Shown: positions 1 to 6,838 of the stretch, piece after piece | How positions within the stretch are numbered: position 1 is the stretch's first letter | Layout: each line of letters starts with the position of its first letter | Assembly: GCA_029939965.1 (NCBI GenBank) | Contig: JAOZRY010000162.1 | Coordinates: 1-6,841, forward strand | Source of the DNA: Bacteroidales bacterium | GTDB lineage: Bacteria; Bacteroidota; Bacteroidia; Bacteroidales; 4484-276 | Length of the DNA stretch: 6,841 bases | Reading direction: 5' to 3' | Made by a program: the position numbers and the translations under genes | The notes under the pieces: generated by a model | What the model was told of the DNA's origin: nothing | Database searches by the model: none | The model's input: the letters and a program-made list of their open reading frames with translations, nothing else

Positions 1-1104
1 TTTAAAAAACAACGCGAACAGGAGTTTCAGCAATACCAAAAAGAGAATACCCTGGCTTATGATGAGTTTGTAAGAAAAGAAAAGGAGGGATTTGAACGCT
101 ATAAAAAAGAGGTTGAAAACTATTGGGGTAAAAAAGATGCTAAATTTTCTTCAAACAAGGAGTGGGTAAATTATAGTAATGATAAACAATCGCGTACCAA
201 TGTAGATTTTGAGAGCGGAAACGCCTCCATCGAAATTATACTATCGCCCGATGAAGCCGCAGATTCGGAAAAAGTTGCTCAAAAAATGCAGGCAAAAGTA
301 CAGGAGCTGATTTTTGACAAATGTTCGGTTTACGATTTTGCAGAAAATAAAGAAGGATCAGATCAACTATTAGATGAGCCTGTGCTTAGCGGACAAATTG
401 CAGATGCTTCCGGACAAATAATTACAGACGAAAATGCCTGGGACTTCATCAAAAAAACCGGAAATCCTGACAATATTAATTATGTTGAAATACAAAAACC
501 TGATGGCACTAAAAGCATCAAAGCAACAATTAACATCCCCCTAATATCTGATCACATGTTGGTAAGGGCAACAAAATACCGGGAAACCATTATGGGCTAT
601 GCTACACAATTTAACTTGCCCCGCAGCCTTGTTTTTGCCATCATCGATACCGAATCATCTTTCAACCCAATGGCTCGTTCCTATATTCCGGCGTATGGCC
701 TCATGCAAATTGTTCCAAAATTTGCAGGCAGAGATGCTTATCTTCATATTTATAAAAGAGATACAATCCTTACATCCGATTATTTATTTGAGCCGAAGAA
801 TAATATAGAATTGGGTGCCGGATATTTCAACAAATTAATGACCCATTATTTTAAAGGTGTCAACAAATTAGATTGCCGTATGCTTTGTTCGGTGGCAGCA
901 TACAATACCGGAAGCCGTAATTTTTATAAAGCTTTTCCCGAACCCACAAAAACCGAGATTATTCAACGTGTCAACACCATGACCTACGAACAGTTATTTG
1001 ATTTCCTTCGGGAAAATTTACCTTATTCCGAAACAAGAAATTATATTGTAAAAGTGGATAATAAAATTAAGCAATACCAAAAATGGATCGAATCAAACCA
1101 ATAA
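1..1104 (+). CDS. MltC-type lytic murein transglycosylase, 5' end outside window
   Basis: The frame is open from base 1, so the first ATG at 286 is internal and the true start lies left of the window; 367 codons are visible. Codons 1-43 form a charged helical stretch (FKKQREQEFQQYQKE onward). Codons 44-165 resemble the DUF3393 domain of MltC, with a W-V-x-Y-S-x-D and R-x-x-V-D-F-x-x-G pattern at codons 55-73. From about codon 193 comes a lytic transglycosylase SLT domain: the catalytic Glu is in TESSFNP (Glu codon 652-654), followed by AYGLMQI (691-711), N-x-E-L-G-A-G-Y-F, and VAAYNTG (892-912). The family cleaves the MurNAc-GlcNAc glycan bond of peptidoglycan, forming 1,6-anhydro ends, and acts in the periplasm or on the outer membrane. 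E. coli MltC (about 360 residues) is a lipoprotein; whether this protein has a lipobox cannot be seen. The stop is 12 bases before the next gene, suggesting one transcript. Family assignment is strong. Confidence 0.9.
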   Translation, partial: FKKQREQEFQQYQKENTLAYDEFVRKEKEGFERYKKEVENYWGKKDAKFSSNKEWVNYSNDKQSRTNVDFESGNASIEIILSPDEAADSEKVAQKMQAKVQELIFDKCSVYDFAENKEGSDQLLDEPVLSGQIADASGQIITDENAWDFIKKTGNPDNINYVEIQKPDGTKSIKATINIPLISDHMLVRATKYRETIMGYATQFNLPRSLVFAIIDTESSFNPMARSYIPAYGLMQIVPKFAGRDAYLHIYKRDTILTSDYLFEPKNNIELGAGYFNKLMTHYFKGVNKLDCRMLCSVAAYNTGSRNFYKAFPEPTKTEIIQRVNTMTYEQLFDFLRENLPYSETRNYIVKVDNKIKQYQKWIESNQ

Positions 1105-1116
1105 AAACCTTATACC

Positions 1117-3774
1117 ATGAACATAATTAAAAAGCTTTTTCTTATCGTAATTATTCTCAACACAATTGCAATAACAGGCCTGTATGCCCAAACATTTGAA
1201 GAGTACAAAAAACAACGACAACAGGAATTACAAAAGTTTAAAGATGAACGTGAAAAACAAATTCAAAATCTGGCCAACGAATTTGACAAATATGTTGAAA
1301 AACAGGATCGGGAATTTACTGAATATCTAAAGGAACGTTGGCGGGAGTTTGAGGTATTTCAAGGTATTGAGGCCCCCGAAGAGCCAAAGCCCGATGATGC
1401 ACCGATTTTTAAGGAGCTTGAACGTCCGAGGCCTCCAACATCTATCCCCACAATAAAACCTGCTTTGGAGCAGCCCCCATCAATTGTTCCCAGCCCCATC
1501 TTACCCAGAGTTACAAAACAAGAACCTTCCAATTTTCCGGTTTCTGAAACAAATTTCGATTTCTATGGATTTCCGGTTATTGCAGATTATGATACCGAAT
1601 TTTCAAATATCCGGTTAGAAGGCGAAATAGATGAAGAGGCTATAAGCAGCATCTTTAATCAACTCAGCACCACTAATTACAACAATTTGTTAGAGCAATT
1701 ATTTGGATACACCGAGCTGATGAATCTAAATGACTGGGGCTATTACATGCTTATAAAAAGCACTTCGGAATCGTTAAGTAGCAATAACCAAAACATGCAG
1801 AAAGTATTTACCTGGTTTTTGCTTATTCGTTCGGGCTATAAAGCAAAGATTGCCTATTACGAAAATGATGTTTTTTTGCTGCTGCCCTTCCGAAATCAGG
1901 TGTATGGTGTAAACTTTTTTAATTTGAATGGCACGAAATATTACCTGATGGATGGGGATTTGAATGATATCTACACTTATGAAAAAGATTTCCCTGAAGC
2001 CCAAAAATCCTTCGATCTGAATTTGTACAAATCAGTTTCGCTCGGAGATGATTATGCAATTAGAGATGTGCATTTTGAGTACCTCGCAAAAGAGATAAAC
2101 ATTCCTGTTGAATACAGCGAAAATCTTGTTGATTTTTACAAGAATTATCCTTTGGCCGACATCAAAGTTTATTTTGATGCCGTGGTTTCTACAAAAGCCA
2201 AAATCTCACTTTCGGAAGCTTTTATTCCGCTAATCGACGATAAATCAGAACTCGAAGCTGTAAACTTATTATTGCGTTTTGTGCAATCCGGCTTTGCCTA
2301 CCAAACCGATCAGGAGCAGTTTGGCTACGAAAAGTTCTTTTTTGCCGAAGAGGCTTTCTATTATCCCTACTGCGATTGCGAAGATCGCTCTGTTCTGTTT
2401 GCCTACCTCGTACAGGAACTTCTCGGATTAAATGTTATCGGGCTAAATTACCCCGGGCACGTAGCAACTGCGGTTTGTTTTAATAAAGATGTGGCAGGCG
2501 ATTACATAATGTTTGAAGGAAAAAAATATATAGTTTCGGATCCAACATACATCAACGCTCCGGTAGGTTTAACCATGCCTGAGTATAAAACAGTACAAGC
2601 TGAAATTATTGAACTGGATAATAAGTATGTTGATGGAAACCAAAAAAGGTATTTGTGGGATGATGTAATTGCCGGGGGTGGCCGACGTGGAGATAATGGA
2701 AGGGATATGATTTTGAATGATAATGGTTCGGGGTTGGTAACAGGATATTTTATCAACTCCTTTAACTTTGGTAACATTAATAAAACCGGTAGTGAAAAAC
2801 CTTCGATGTTTACGATGATGATTGATGACGAAAATAATCCAATATGGTTTAATAGTAGCGAGGGAGAGGGTATGGCCATGGCCTATAATATTGCCCGTGA
2901 TGGTGATGATAATTACTATGTGGCAGGAACTTATAAAGGTGAGATAGAGTTGGACGGTGAAAAAATTATAAGTGAAAATGAAAACCCGGATGTTTTTTTG
3001 GCCAAATACAACAGTGGTGGCAACTTGCTTTGGCTCAATAATGCCAACATCGATACCGCCAACAAAACCAATGAACCTGGTAATACTTTTCTAAATTTTG
3101 TAATAACGTTTGCCGACAATGGAACTCACATCGCCAATGAACTTTATTTCGAAACTGCTGATTTTTCGAATTATGGAATTTCTATTTTACAATCAGGAGA
3201 AGTTGTTGTAGCCGGAGCTTTTAACAAAACTACGGGCATGAATAAAAAGGAAATCTCTTTTGATGCACTCGGAGATTTTAATGCCGTTGAAGCACTTAAA
3301 TCGAAAAATGATATGCTTATTACCGAAAAATACGAAAAAAGTATTGCCGGGCTTTTTGCAGTTATATATCTTGTGCAAAGCAGTGGAATTTCAATACCCG
3401 GATCGGCTGCCATGGAGGTTATAAACAAATACAACCCAAAGTTTAAAACCGATTCGCCTAATCTTTACAAATCCATCGGAAAAATTCAATTTATTAAAAA
3501 CGAAGAAGGAGTAGTAACAATTAAAACAGATGGCAATAAAGGTCTTTCCATCGACATGATGCGGATAAATAACGATGCCCGGATAAAAATTTCGATGCTC
3601 GAAAATGGTGATGCCCGCATCGATGTACTATCAGGTATCAGAGTAGGCAAAGCAATGTGGTGGTACGATTTAAACTACATATTGATGTATAAGCAAAATG
3701 GCGATTTGATGTTTGATTACGATACTGATCATTCCCAAACGGTAATCAATTTGAAGATTGATATTTTGTATTAA
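1117..3774 (+). CDS. Secreted transglutaminase-like protein with coiled-coil leader and propeller-like C-terminus
   Basis: This 885-residue protein begins with a signal peptide (MNIIKK, hydrophobic core, likely cut after Ala24; no lipobox Cys). Residues 26-82 are a charged helix with repeating Phe/Tyr/Trp spacing, like the leader of the upstream transglycosylase. Residues 86-140 are proline-rich. Residues 150-370 are not confidently assigned but contain a transglutaminase-like pattern around 229-279 without Cys or His. Residues 370-480 are a transglutaminase-like domain with a visible triad: Cys421 in CDCEDRS, His448 in PGHVATAV, Asp475 in SDPTY. Such domains act as cysteine peptidases, amidases or acyl transferases; the substrate here is unknown. 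From about 530 there are SBBP-like propeller strands (LVTGYF 540-545, YVAGTY 601-606, VVAGAF 697-702, and FLAKYNSGGNLLW before 640). The last 90 residues look beta-rich. There is no clear Shine-Dalgarno sequence before the ATG. A role in envelope or wall remodelling with the upstream enzyme is inference. Confidence 0.85.
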   Translation: MNIIKKLFLIVIILNTIAITGLYAQTFEEYKKQRQQELQKFKDEREKQIQNLANEFDKYVEKQDREFTEYLKERWREFEVFQGIEAPEEPKPDDAPIFKELERPRPPTSIPTIKPALEQPPSIVPSPILPRVTKQEPSNFPVSETNFDFYGFPVIADYDTEFSNIRLEGEIDEEAISSIFNQLSTTNYNNLLEQLFGYTELMNLNDWGYYMLIKSTSESLSSNNQNMQKVFTWFLLIRSGYKAKIAYYENDVFLLLPFRNQVYGVNFFNLNGTKYYLMDGDLNDIYTYEKDFPEAQKSFDLNLYKSVSLGDDYAIRDVHFEYLAKEINIPVEYSENLVDFYKNYPLADIKVYFDAVVSTKAKISLSEAFIPLIDDKSELEAVNLLLRFVQSGFAYQTDQEQFGYEKFFFAEEAFYYPYCDCEDRSVLFAYLVQELLGLNVIGLNYPGHVATAVCFNKDVAGDYIMFEGKKYIVSDPTYINAPVGLTMPEYKTVQAEIIELDNKYVDGNQKRYLWDDVIAGGGRRGDNGRDMILNDNGSGLVTGYFINSFNFGNINKTGSEKPSMFTMMIDDENNPIWFNSSEGEGMAMAYNIARDGDDNYYVAGTYKGEIELDGEKIISENENPDVFLAKYNSGGNLLWLNNANIDTANKTNEPGNTFLNFVITFADNGTHIANELYFETADFSNYGISILQSGEVVVAGAFNKTTGMNKKEISFDALGDFNAVEALKSKNDMLITEKYEKSIAGLFAVIYLVQSSGISIPGSAAMEVINKYNPKFKTDSPNLYKSIGKIQFIKNEEGVVTIKTDGNKGLSIDMMRINNDARIKISMLENGDARIDVLSGIRVGKAMWWYDLNYILMYKQNGDLMFDYDTDHSQTVINLKIDILY

Positions 3775-3781
3775 TAAAGTG

Positions 3782-5095
3782 TTAGCCTGTTATATTTCCG
3801 ATAAAACTCACAATACTCTTTCTGAGGGTTTTGATCTGGTTTATTTTTTGTCCGCCATTTAATACTCTGATTTGATGTTTCAGACTAATGTAAAAATCGT
3901 TGATGTTGAGAGCCAGCTTCCCGAAAACAGGAAGGGTAAGCAGGTAAACAGCCGAGATTATAAAACTACCTGAAATTAGCCAAACCACACCCCACTGGAT
4001 GAGTAAAAATAGTGGGATTAAAATAATCCAGGCCACAAATTCAACGGTTGCCCAAAAAACTTTGTCTTTTATATTTTTACGAATCAAAACCGAGGGGAGA
4101 TAAAACCCAAGGAAAAAATTAAGCCATCCATATAAAAATACAGGCAAAGTTAATCCTGCCAGAAAAGCATTAAAAATTGTTTTACCAAAAGTAGTTTTCC
4201 CTGAAAATGCGCGATCAGAGAGTTTTAGCTTACTAAGTAAATTCTGATATTTGGTTGTTCGGCCAAACAGTTCCGCTGCATCTTCCGGATTTTTCTCTTC
4301 CCAGGCTTCAACCTGTGCAATAAATTCCTGATCTCTTTTTAACTGTTCATTCGGGTTCAGAGATTTGGCATTGTTGTTCCCTGCTATTTCCCGCAACATC
4401 TCATAATCCTCGTAATGTGTTTTGCTTTTTATGTGAATAGTAAGCGAAATCAGTTTTGCGTAAATTTTCTTACGCAAAGCAATAGTGGCCGCCGTGGGGT
4501 TGTTTCTGTATTCTTCGGCATAATCTTTTAATAAAACAGGTTCACCGAAGTTAACAATCAAATCGCGGTTGTATTTATTGTAGTGGCTGTAGTACAAGCC
4601 AATTGGAATAATTTGGATGCCGAGTTCAAAGTTTTCACGATCTTCGGCCATAAACGCAATGCGAGGTACAGCTTTTTTGTGTGCTAACGATTGCCTCTTA
4701 AACGAATGTTGTCCTTCGGGGAAAACCGCCAGCGACTTGTTGTTTTTCAAAACCCTGATGGCTAATTCAAAAACCCCATCATTCTTTTCCAAATTATCCT
4801 TCCCATCCCTGATCCTGTAAACCGGACTCATTTTTAGAAAGAACAATATCCTGCTAATAATTTTGCCGCTAAAAATATCGGCTCTTGCCAACCATGTAGG
4901 TTGCTGCTGACTTGATAACAATACAGCCATGGCATCCATCAATGCATTTTGATGATTGGGAGCAAAAATGACAGGGGCGTTTTTCGGAATGTTTTTTAGC
5001 CCGTTTATAGTAATACGACGATGAATAAGCCTGTGTAGAAATCTGGTGTAAACCCTTAGCAAGTCATAACCGAACGAATATTTTTCATGCTTCAT
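3782..5095 (-). CDS. PlsC-like glycerolipid acyltransferase with C-terminal membrane segments
   Basis: I chose the ATG at 5095 (437 residues, MKHEKYSF). Its ATG overlaps the TGA of the upstream transporter as ATGA, typical of translational coupling. A longer frame from 5170 would overlap that gene by 79 bases. Acyltransferase motifs are present: N47-H48 with Asp54 in NHQNALMD (an HX5D spacing, not the usual HX4D; I recall this variant in Bacteroidota members of the LPLAT superfamily), Arg94 in SPVYRIRDG, FPEG at 125-128, and IIPIGLYY at 162-169. The family transfers acyl groups from acyl-CoA or acyl-ACP to lysophosphatidate or similar acceptors at the inner membrane. The protein is much longer than a plain PlsC (about 200-250 residues): after a charged helical region (about 245-300) there are hydrophobic segments near 307-338, 347-372 and 374-394. 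The exact acceptor cannot be told. It converges with the plus-strand gene, with 7 bases between stop codons. Confidence 0.88.
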   Translation of the reverse strand: MKHEKYSFGYDLLRVYTRFLHRLIHRRITINGLKNIPKNAPVIFAPNHQNALMDAMAVLLSSQQQPTWLARADIFSGKIISRILFFLKMSPVYRIRDGKDNLEKNDGVFELAIRVLKNNKSLAVFPEGQHSFKRQSLAHKKAVPRIAFMAEDRENFELGIQIIPIGLYYSHYNKYNRDLIVNFGEPVLLKDYAEEYRNNPTAATIALRKKIYAKLISLTIHIKSKTHYEDYEMLREIAGNNNAKSLNPNEQLKRDQEFIAQVEAWEEKNPEDAAELFGRTTKYQNLLSKLKLSDRAFSGKTTFGKTIFNAFLAGLTLPVFLYGWLNFFLGFYLPSVLIRKNIKDKVFWATVEFVAWIILIPLFLLIQWGVVWLISGSFIISAVYLLTLPVFGKLALNINDFYISLKHQIRVLNGGQKINQIKTLRKSIVSFIGNITG

Positions 5096-6039
5096 GTGCA
5101 AGTAATTTTTTTGCGCGACCAGATTGTTGCCAGGGTAAGACCACTTATAATGTGCCAAATCCCCCACCATGCCGCGATGATTGTCATACCTCCCAGATTC
5201 ATTTCTGGAGGAAATATATTTGGGTTAAACATCAGTGCCAAAGCCAACCCCGAATTTTGAATACCCGTTTCGATAGTAGTAGAACGACGGTCGGATTGTG
5301 GCAGCCGCATTACTGTGCCGGCAACAAATCCGGTACCCAAAGCAAGAATATTATGAATGAGTACAATCAGAAATACAAATTGAATATAATTGCGGAAATG
5401 ATCAAAATTTGCTGAAAGCAGAAGTACAACCAATCCTATAAAAAACAAAATAGAGATGCTTTTAATAGGCTTTTTAATTTTTGAGGTTACTTTCGGAAAT
5501 TTGGTGGAAACAAAAACTCCCAAAATTACCGGAAGTCCCAGCAATAAAAACACTGTTTGAAAAACCTGCAATTTATCAATGGTGATAGGTCTTAGCAACT
5601 CACCAGCCGAATTGTTGTAATGCTGTATGTAAAGATCGCCCCAAAGCGAAAAATTAAATGGTGTCATAAAAATTGCAGCAATTGTTGCTGTTGCCGTCAG
5701 GGTAATAGAAAGTGCTATATTGCCTTTGGCACCGGCACTCATAAAGTTAGATATATTTCCTCCCGGACAGGCTGCCACCAGAATCATTCCAAGCGCAACA
5801 GTAGCCGTAAGGTTCAATGAAATTACCAGCAAAAATGTTAAAACCGGAAGCAGGATAAATTGAGATACAACGCCCGTAATAAAAGATTTGGGTTTGGATA
5901 AAACAGCCTTAAAATGCGAAAGGTTGATGTCTAATGCAATCCCAAACATAATAAAAGCCAAAGCTATGTTCAGAATGTGTACCCCTCCTGCCGAGAAATT
6001 AAGTTGAATAGTATCAAGTGCCTCTAATGAGTTGTGCAT
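5092..6039 (-). CDS. Bile acid:sodium symporter (BASS/SBF) family transporter
   Basis: This 315-residue protein, nearly all hydrophobic segments, has the usual length of bacterial BASS transporters. Family signatures are ACPGGNISN (90-98) and TIETGIQNSGLAL (255-267). Aligning by eye to the Neisseria homologue ASBT-NM, the sodium-site residues all have counterparts: Gln60, Ser97-Asn98, Ser111, Thr115, Glu257 and Gln261. This supports a working sodium-coupled symporter in the inner membrane. The substrate is not predictable: bacterial members move organic anions such as bile acids, pantoate or keto acids, and a free-living organism need not see bile acids. The ATG at 6039 is fixed by an in-frame TAA nine bases upstream. 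No Shine-Dalgarno sequence is visible. It is the first gene of a two-gene operon and overlaps the acyltransferase start by 4 bases. Confidence 0.92.
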   Translation of the reverse strand: MHNSLEALDTIQLNFSAGGVHILNIALAFIMFGIALDINLSHFKAVLSKPKSFITGVVSQFILLPVLTFLLVISLNLTATVALGMILVAACPGGNISNFMSAGAKGNIALSITLTATATIAAIFMTPFNFSLWGDLYIQHYNNSAGELLRPITIDKLQVFQTVFLLLGLPVILGVFVSTKFPKVTSKIKKPIKSISILFFIGLVVLLLSANFDHFRNYIQFVFLIVLIHNILALGTGFVAGTVMRLPQSDRRSTTIETGIQNSGLALALMFNPNIFPPEMNLGGMTIIAAWWGIWHIISGLTLATIWSRKKITCT

Positions 6040-6056
6040 GATGGATTAAAAAGCAG

Positions 6057-6086
6057 CAAATGTAGGCATCTTTCAAAAAGAGCAAA
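6057..6086 (-). promoter_or_regulatory. Putative Bacteroidota-type promoter of the transporter-acyltransferase operon
   Basis: On the minus strand, TACATTTG (6064-6057) matches the Bacteroidota -7 consensus TAnnTTTG exactly. A TTTG (6086-6083) lies 18 bases upstream, near the -33 position expected for this phylum. Transcription would start roughly 10-15 bases before the ATG at 6039, giving a very short leader. The match is by eye, and AT-rich DNA yields chance hits, but the location is right. Confidence 0.5.
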
Positions 6087-6092
6087 AATTTA

Positions 6093-6207
6093 GTTTACCC
6101 CGTTAAATTTATTATTGTTTTGTGCTATTATTTCACGGGGTTTACACTTTTACATGATTTTCAATAAACCATATTTTTTTACACACACAAAATGTAAACC
6201 CTGTGAA
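6093..6207. repeat. Three related 15-base elements in alternating orientation
   Basis: TTCACGGGGTTTACA (6132-6146, plus) is matched at 14 of 15 positions by the reverse complement of TGTAAACCCTGTGAA (6193-6207). A weaker third copy, GTTTACCCCGTTAAA (6093-6107), matches the reverse complement of 6131-6145 at 12 of 15. The elements are thus minus, plus, minus, separated by AT-rich spacers of 23 and about 46 bases. They sit just upstream of the promoter at 6057-6086, and the last one touches the ATG of the small frame at 6207. They could be operator sites, arms of an RNA or DNA hairpin, or ends of a small insertion; the sequence does not decide. Confidence 0.6.
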
Positions 6208-6347
6208 TGAAAGATATTCTGGATGATGAAATGGATAGTGATAATTTTACGCTCCGGTTTATTAACGCATTAGATGGCGAAGCCATTAAAGACGGCATCG
6301 TTAGTATTGATGGAATTGGTGAGTTTAAAACGGAGAGATTAATCTAA
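6207..6347 (+). pseudogene. 46-codon reading frame, probable 5' stub of a carboxypeptidase-regulatory-like protein
   Basis: ATG at 6207, TAA at 6345. The peptide runs MKDILDDEMDSDNFTLRFIN and then LDGEAIKDGIVSIDGIGEF to KTERLI. The pattern F-T-L-R-x-x-N-A-L-D-G-E-A-I-K-D-G-x-V-S-I-x-G-I-G-x-F resembles the first strands of a carboxypeptidase-regulatory-like or PEGA-type beta-sandwich, in which a fuller domain would continue for 40 or more residues. Here it stops just where the next strand is expected. Reading past the stop, or in other frames, does not recover the rest. No signal peptide and no Shine-Dalgarno sequence are seen. The next 300 bases are repeats, so truncation by rearrangement is the likeliest explanation. 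It could instead be a real small protein or a chance frame. Confidence 0.4.
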
Positions 6348-6405
6348 CGTATTATATTACAAGCGAAAACTAAACCAATAAAAATCCTGAATATTAATTC
6401 TGTTC

Positions 6406-6464
6406 AACTTATTTCGTTATAATCCCTAACCCGGAAAAGAGATTGAATAACGTATAAATAAGTT
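6406..6464. repeat. Imperfect inverted repeat with 26-base loop
   Basis: AACTTATTTCGTTAT (6406-6420) is the reverse complement of 6447-6464 except for a three-base insertion, TAT, in the right arm (ATAACG-TAT-AAATAAGTT). All 15 left-arm bases pair. The loop (6421-6446) includes AATCCCTAACCCGG, sharing AATCCCT with the nearby GC-rich foldback (6614-6621 area). It follows the stub gene by about 60 bases. It is not a rho-independent terminator by form, since the arms are AT-rich and there is no trailing T-run. It may be a remnant of a small repeat element. Confidence 0.5.
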
Positions 6465-6487
6465 ACTGATTTTGAAGATGTTTTTTT

Positions 6488-6628
6488 GGGCGGCTACGGG
6501 CTTTCCGTTTGTAGTTGCCTTGTGCCCGCTGTATTTTTGTAAGCCGTACGTGGGCTTACAGCCTACGCCGGCCAACAAAAATATCAGCGGCCACTTCCGG
6601 CAAGCTACCACTCCAATCCCTGCCGCTC
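6488..6628. repeat. GC-rich 141-base foldback element (REP- or MITE-like)
   Basis: By hand count this block is about 57% G+C, well above its AT-rich flanks. It folds on itself along most of its length: 6488-6494 with 6622-6628 (GGGCGGC/GCCGCTC, one G-T pair), 6498-6500 with 6618-6620, 6511-6519 with 6599-6608 (GTAGTTGCC/GGCAAGCTAC, one bulge), 6524-6540 with 6575-6591 (about 16 pairs, two bulges), and an inner 8-base perfect stem TGTAAGCC (6538-6545)/GGCTTACA (6553-6560) with a 7-base loop. The inner stem competes for three bases with the previous one. Such foldbacks are typical of dispersed non-coding repeats. I have the impression of similar GGGCTTTCCG...AATCCCT repeats in Bacteroidota genomes but cannot verify it. 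Confidence 0.65.
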
Positions 6629-6818
6629 GGCACTACGAGGCAACGAGTTTGAATGAGTTTGTTAGGAATTATTGAATCTTATTTAAAATCGTTGGTTAAT
6701 CGTAATAAAAATCAGACATCCTTACCTTAGTTCTATAATTCAATCCGTTATGCAATTTCATTCGTAAAATAGAATTGTCGCATTTCATAATTCGTAAACA
6801 TGAAACAGGGTTCAATTG

Positions 6819-6838
6819 CCCCGTTCTTTAGAGCGGGG
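6819..6838. repeat. Compact CCCCG/CGGGG hairpin at the window edge
   Basis: CCCCGTTC (6819-6826) pairs with GAGCGGGG (6831-6838) as 8 pairs including one G-T, closing a TTTA tetraloop; AAT (6814-6816) and ATT (6839-6841) could add three more pairs across a two-base bulge. The shape and sequence resemble subterminal hairpins of IS200/IS605-type elements and REP sequences handled by Y1 (HUH) transposases. No transposase is in the window; one could lie to the right. A transcription terminator is less likely, since no T-run follows within the visible bases. Confidence 0.5.

Noticed and set aside
286..1104. First ATG of the left gene as its start
   Set aside because: The same frame is open to base 1 and encodes the DUF3393-like part typical of MltC, so the ATG is internal.
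3760..3830. Bidirectional terminator between the convergent genes
   Set aside because: Only 7 bases separate the stops, and I found no GC-rich stem followed by a T-run on either strand.
3782..5170. Longer 462-residue acyltransferase starting at 5170
   Set aside because: The extra 25 residues overlap the 3' end of the transporter gene by 79 bases and carry no acyltransferase feature; the ATGA overlap at 5092-5095 fits better.
6426..6675. Two opposed frames of 61 and 67 codons
   Set aside because: They mirror each other across the GC-rich palindrome and have no recognisable protein pattern.
6690..6735. Plus-strand promoter with TTG and TACCTTAG
   Set aside because: The -7 element has a mismatch, the spacing of about 27 bases is too long, and no gene follows in the window.
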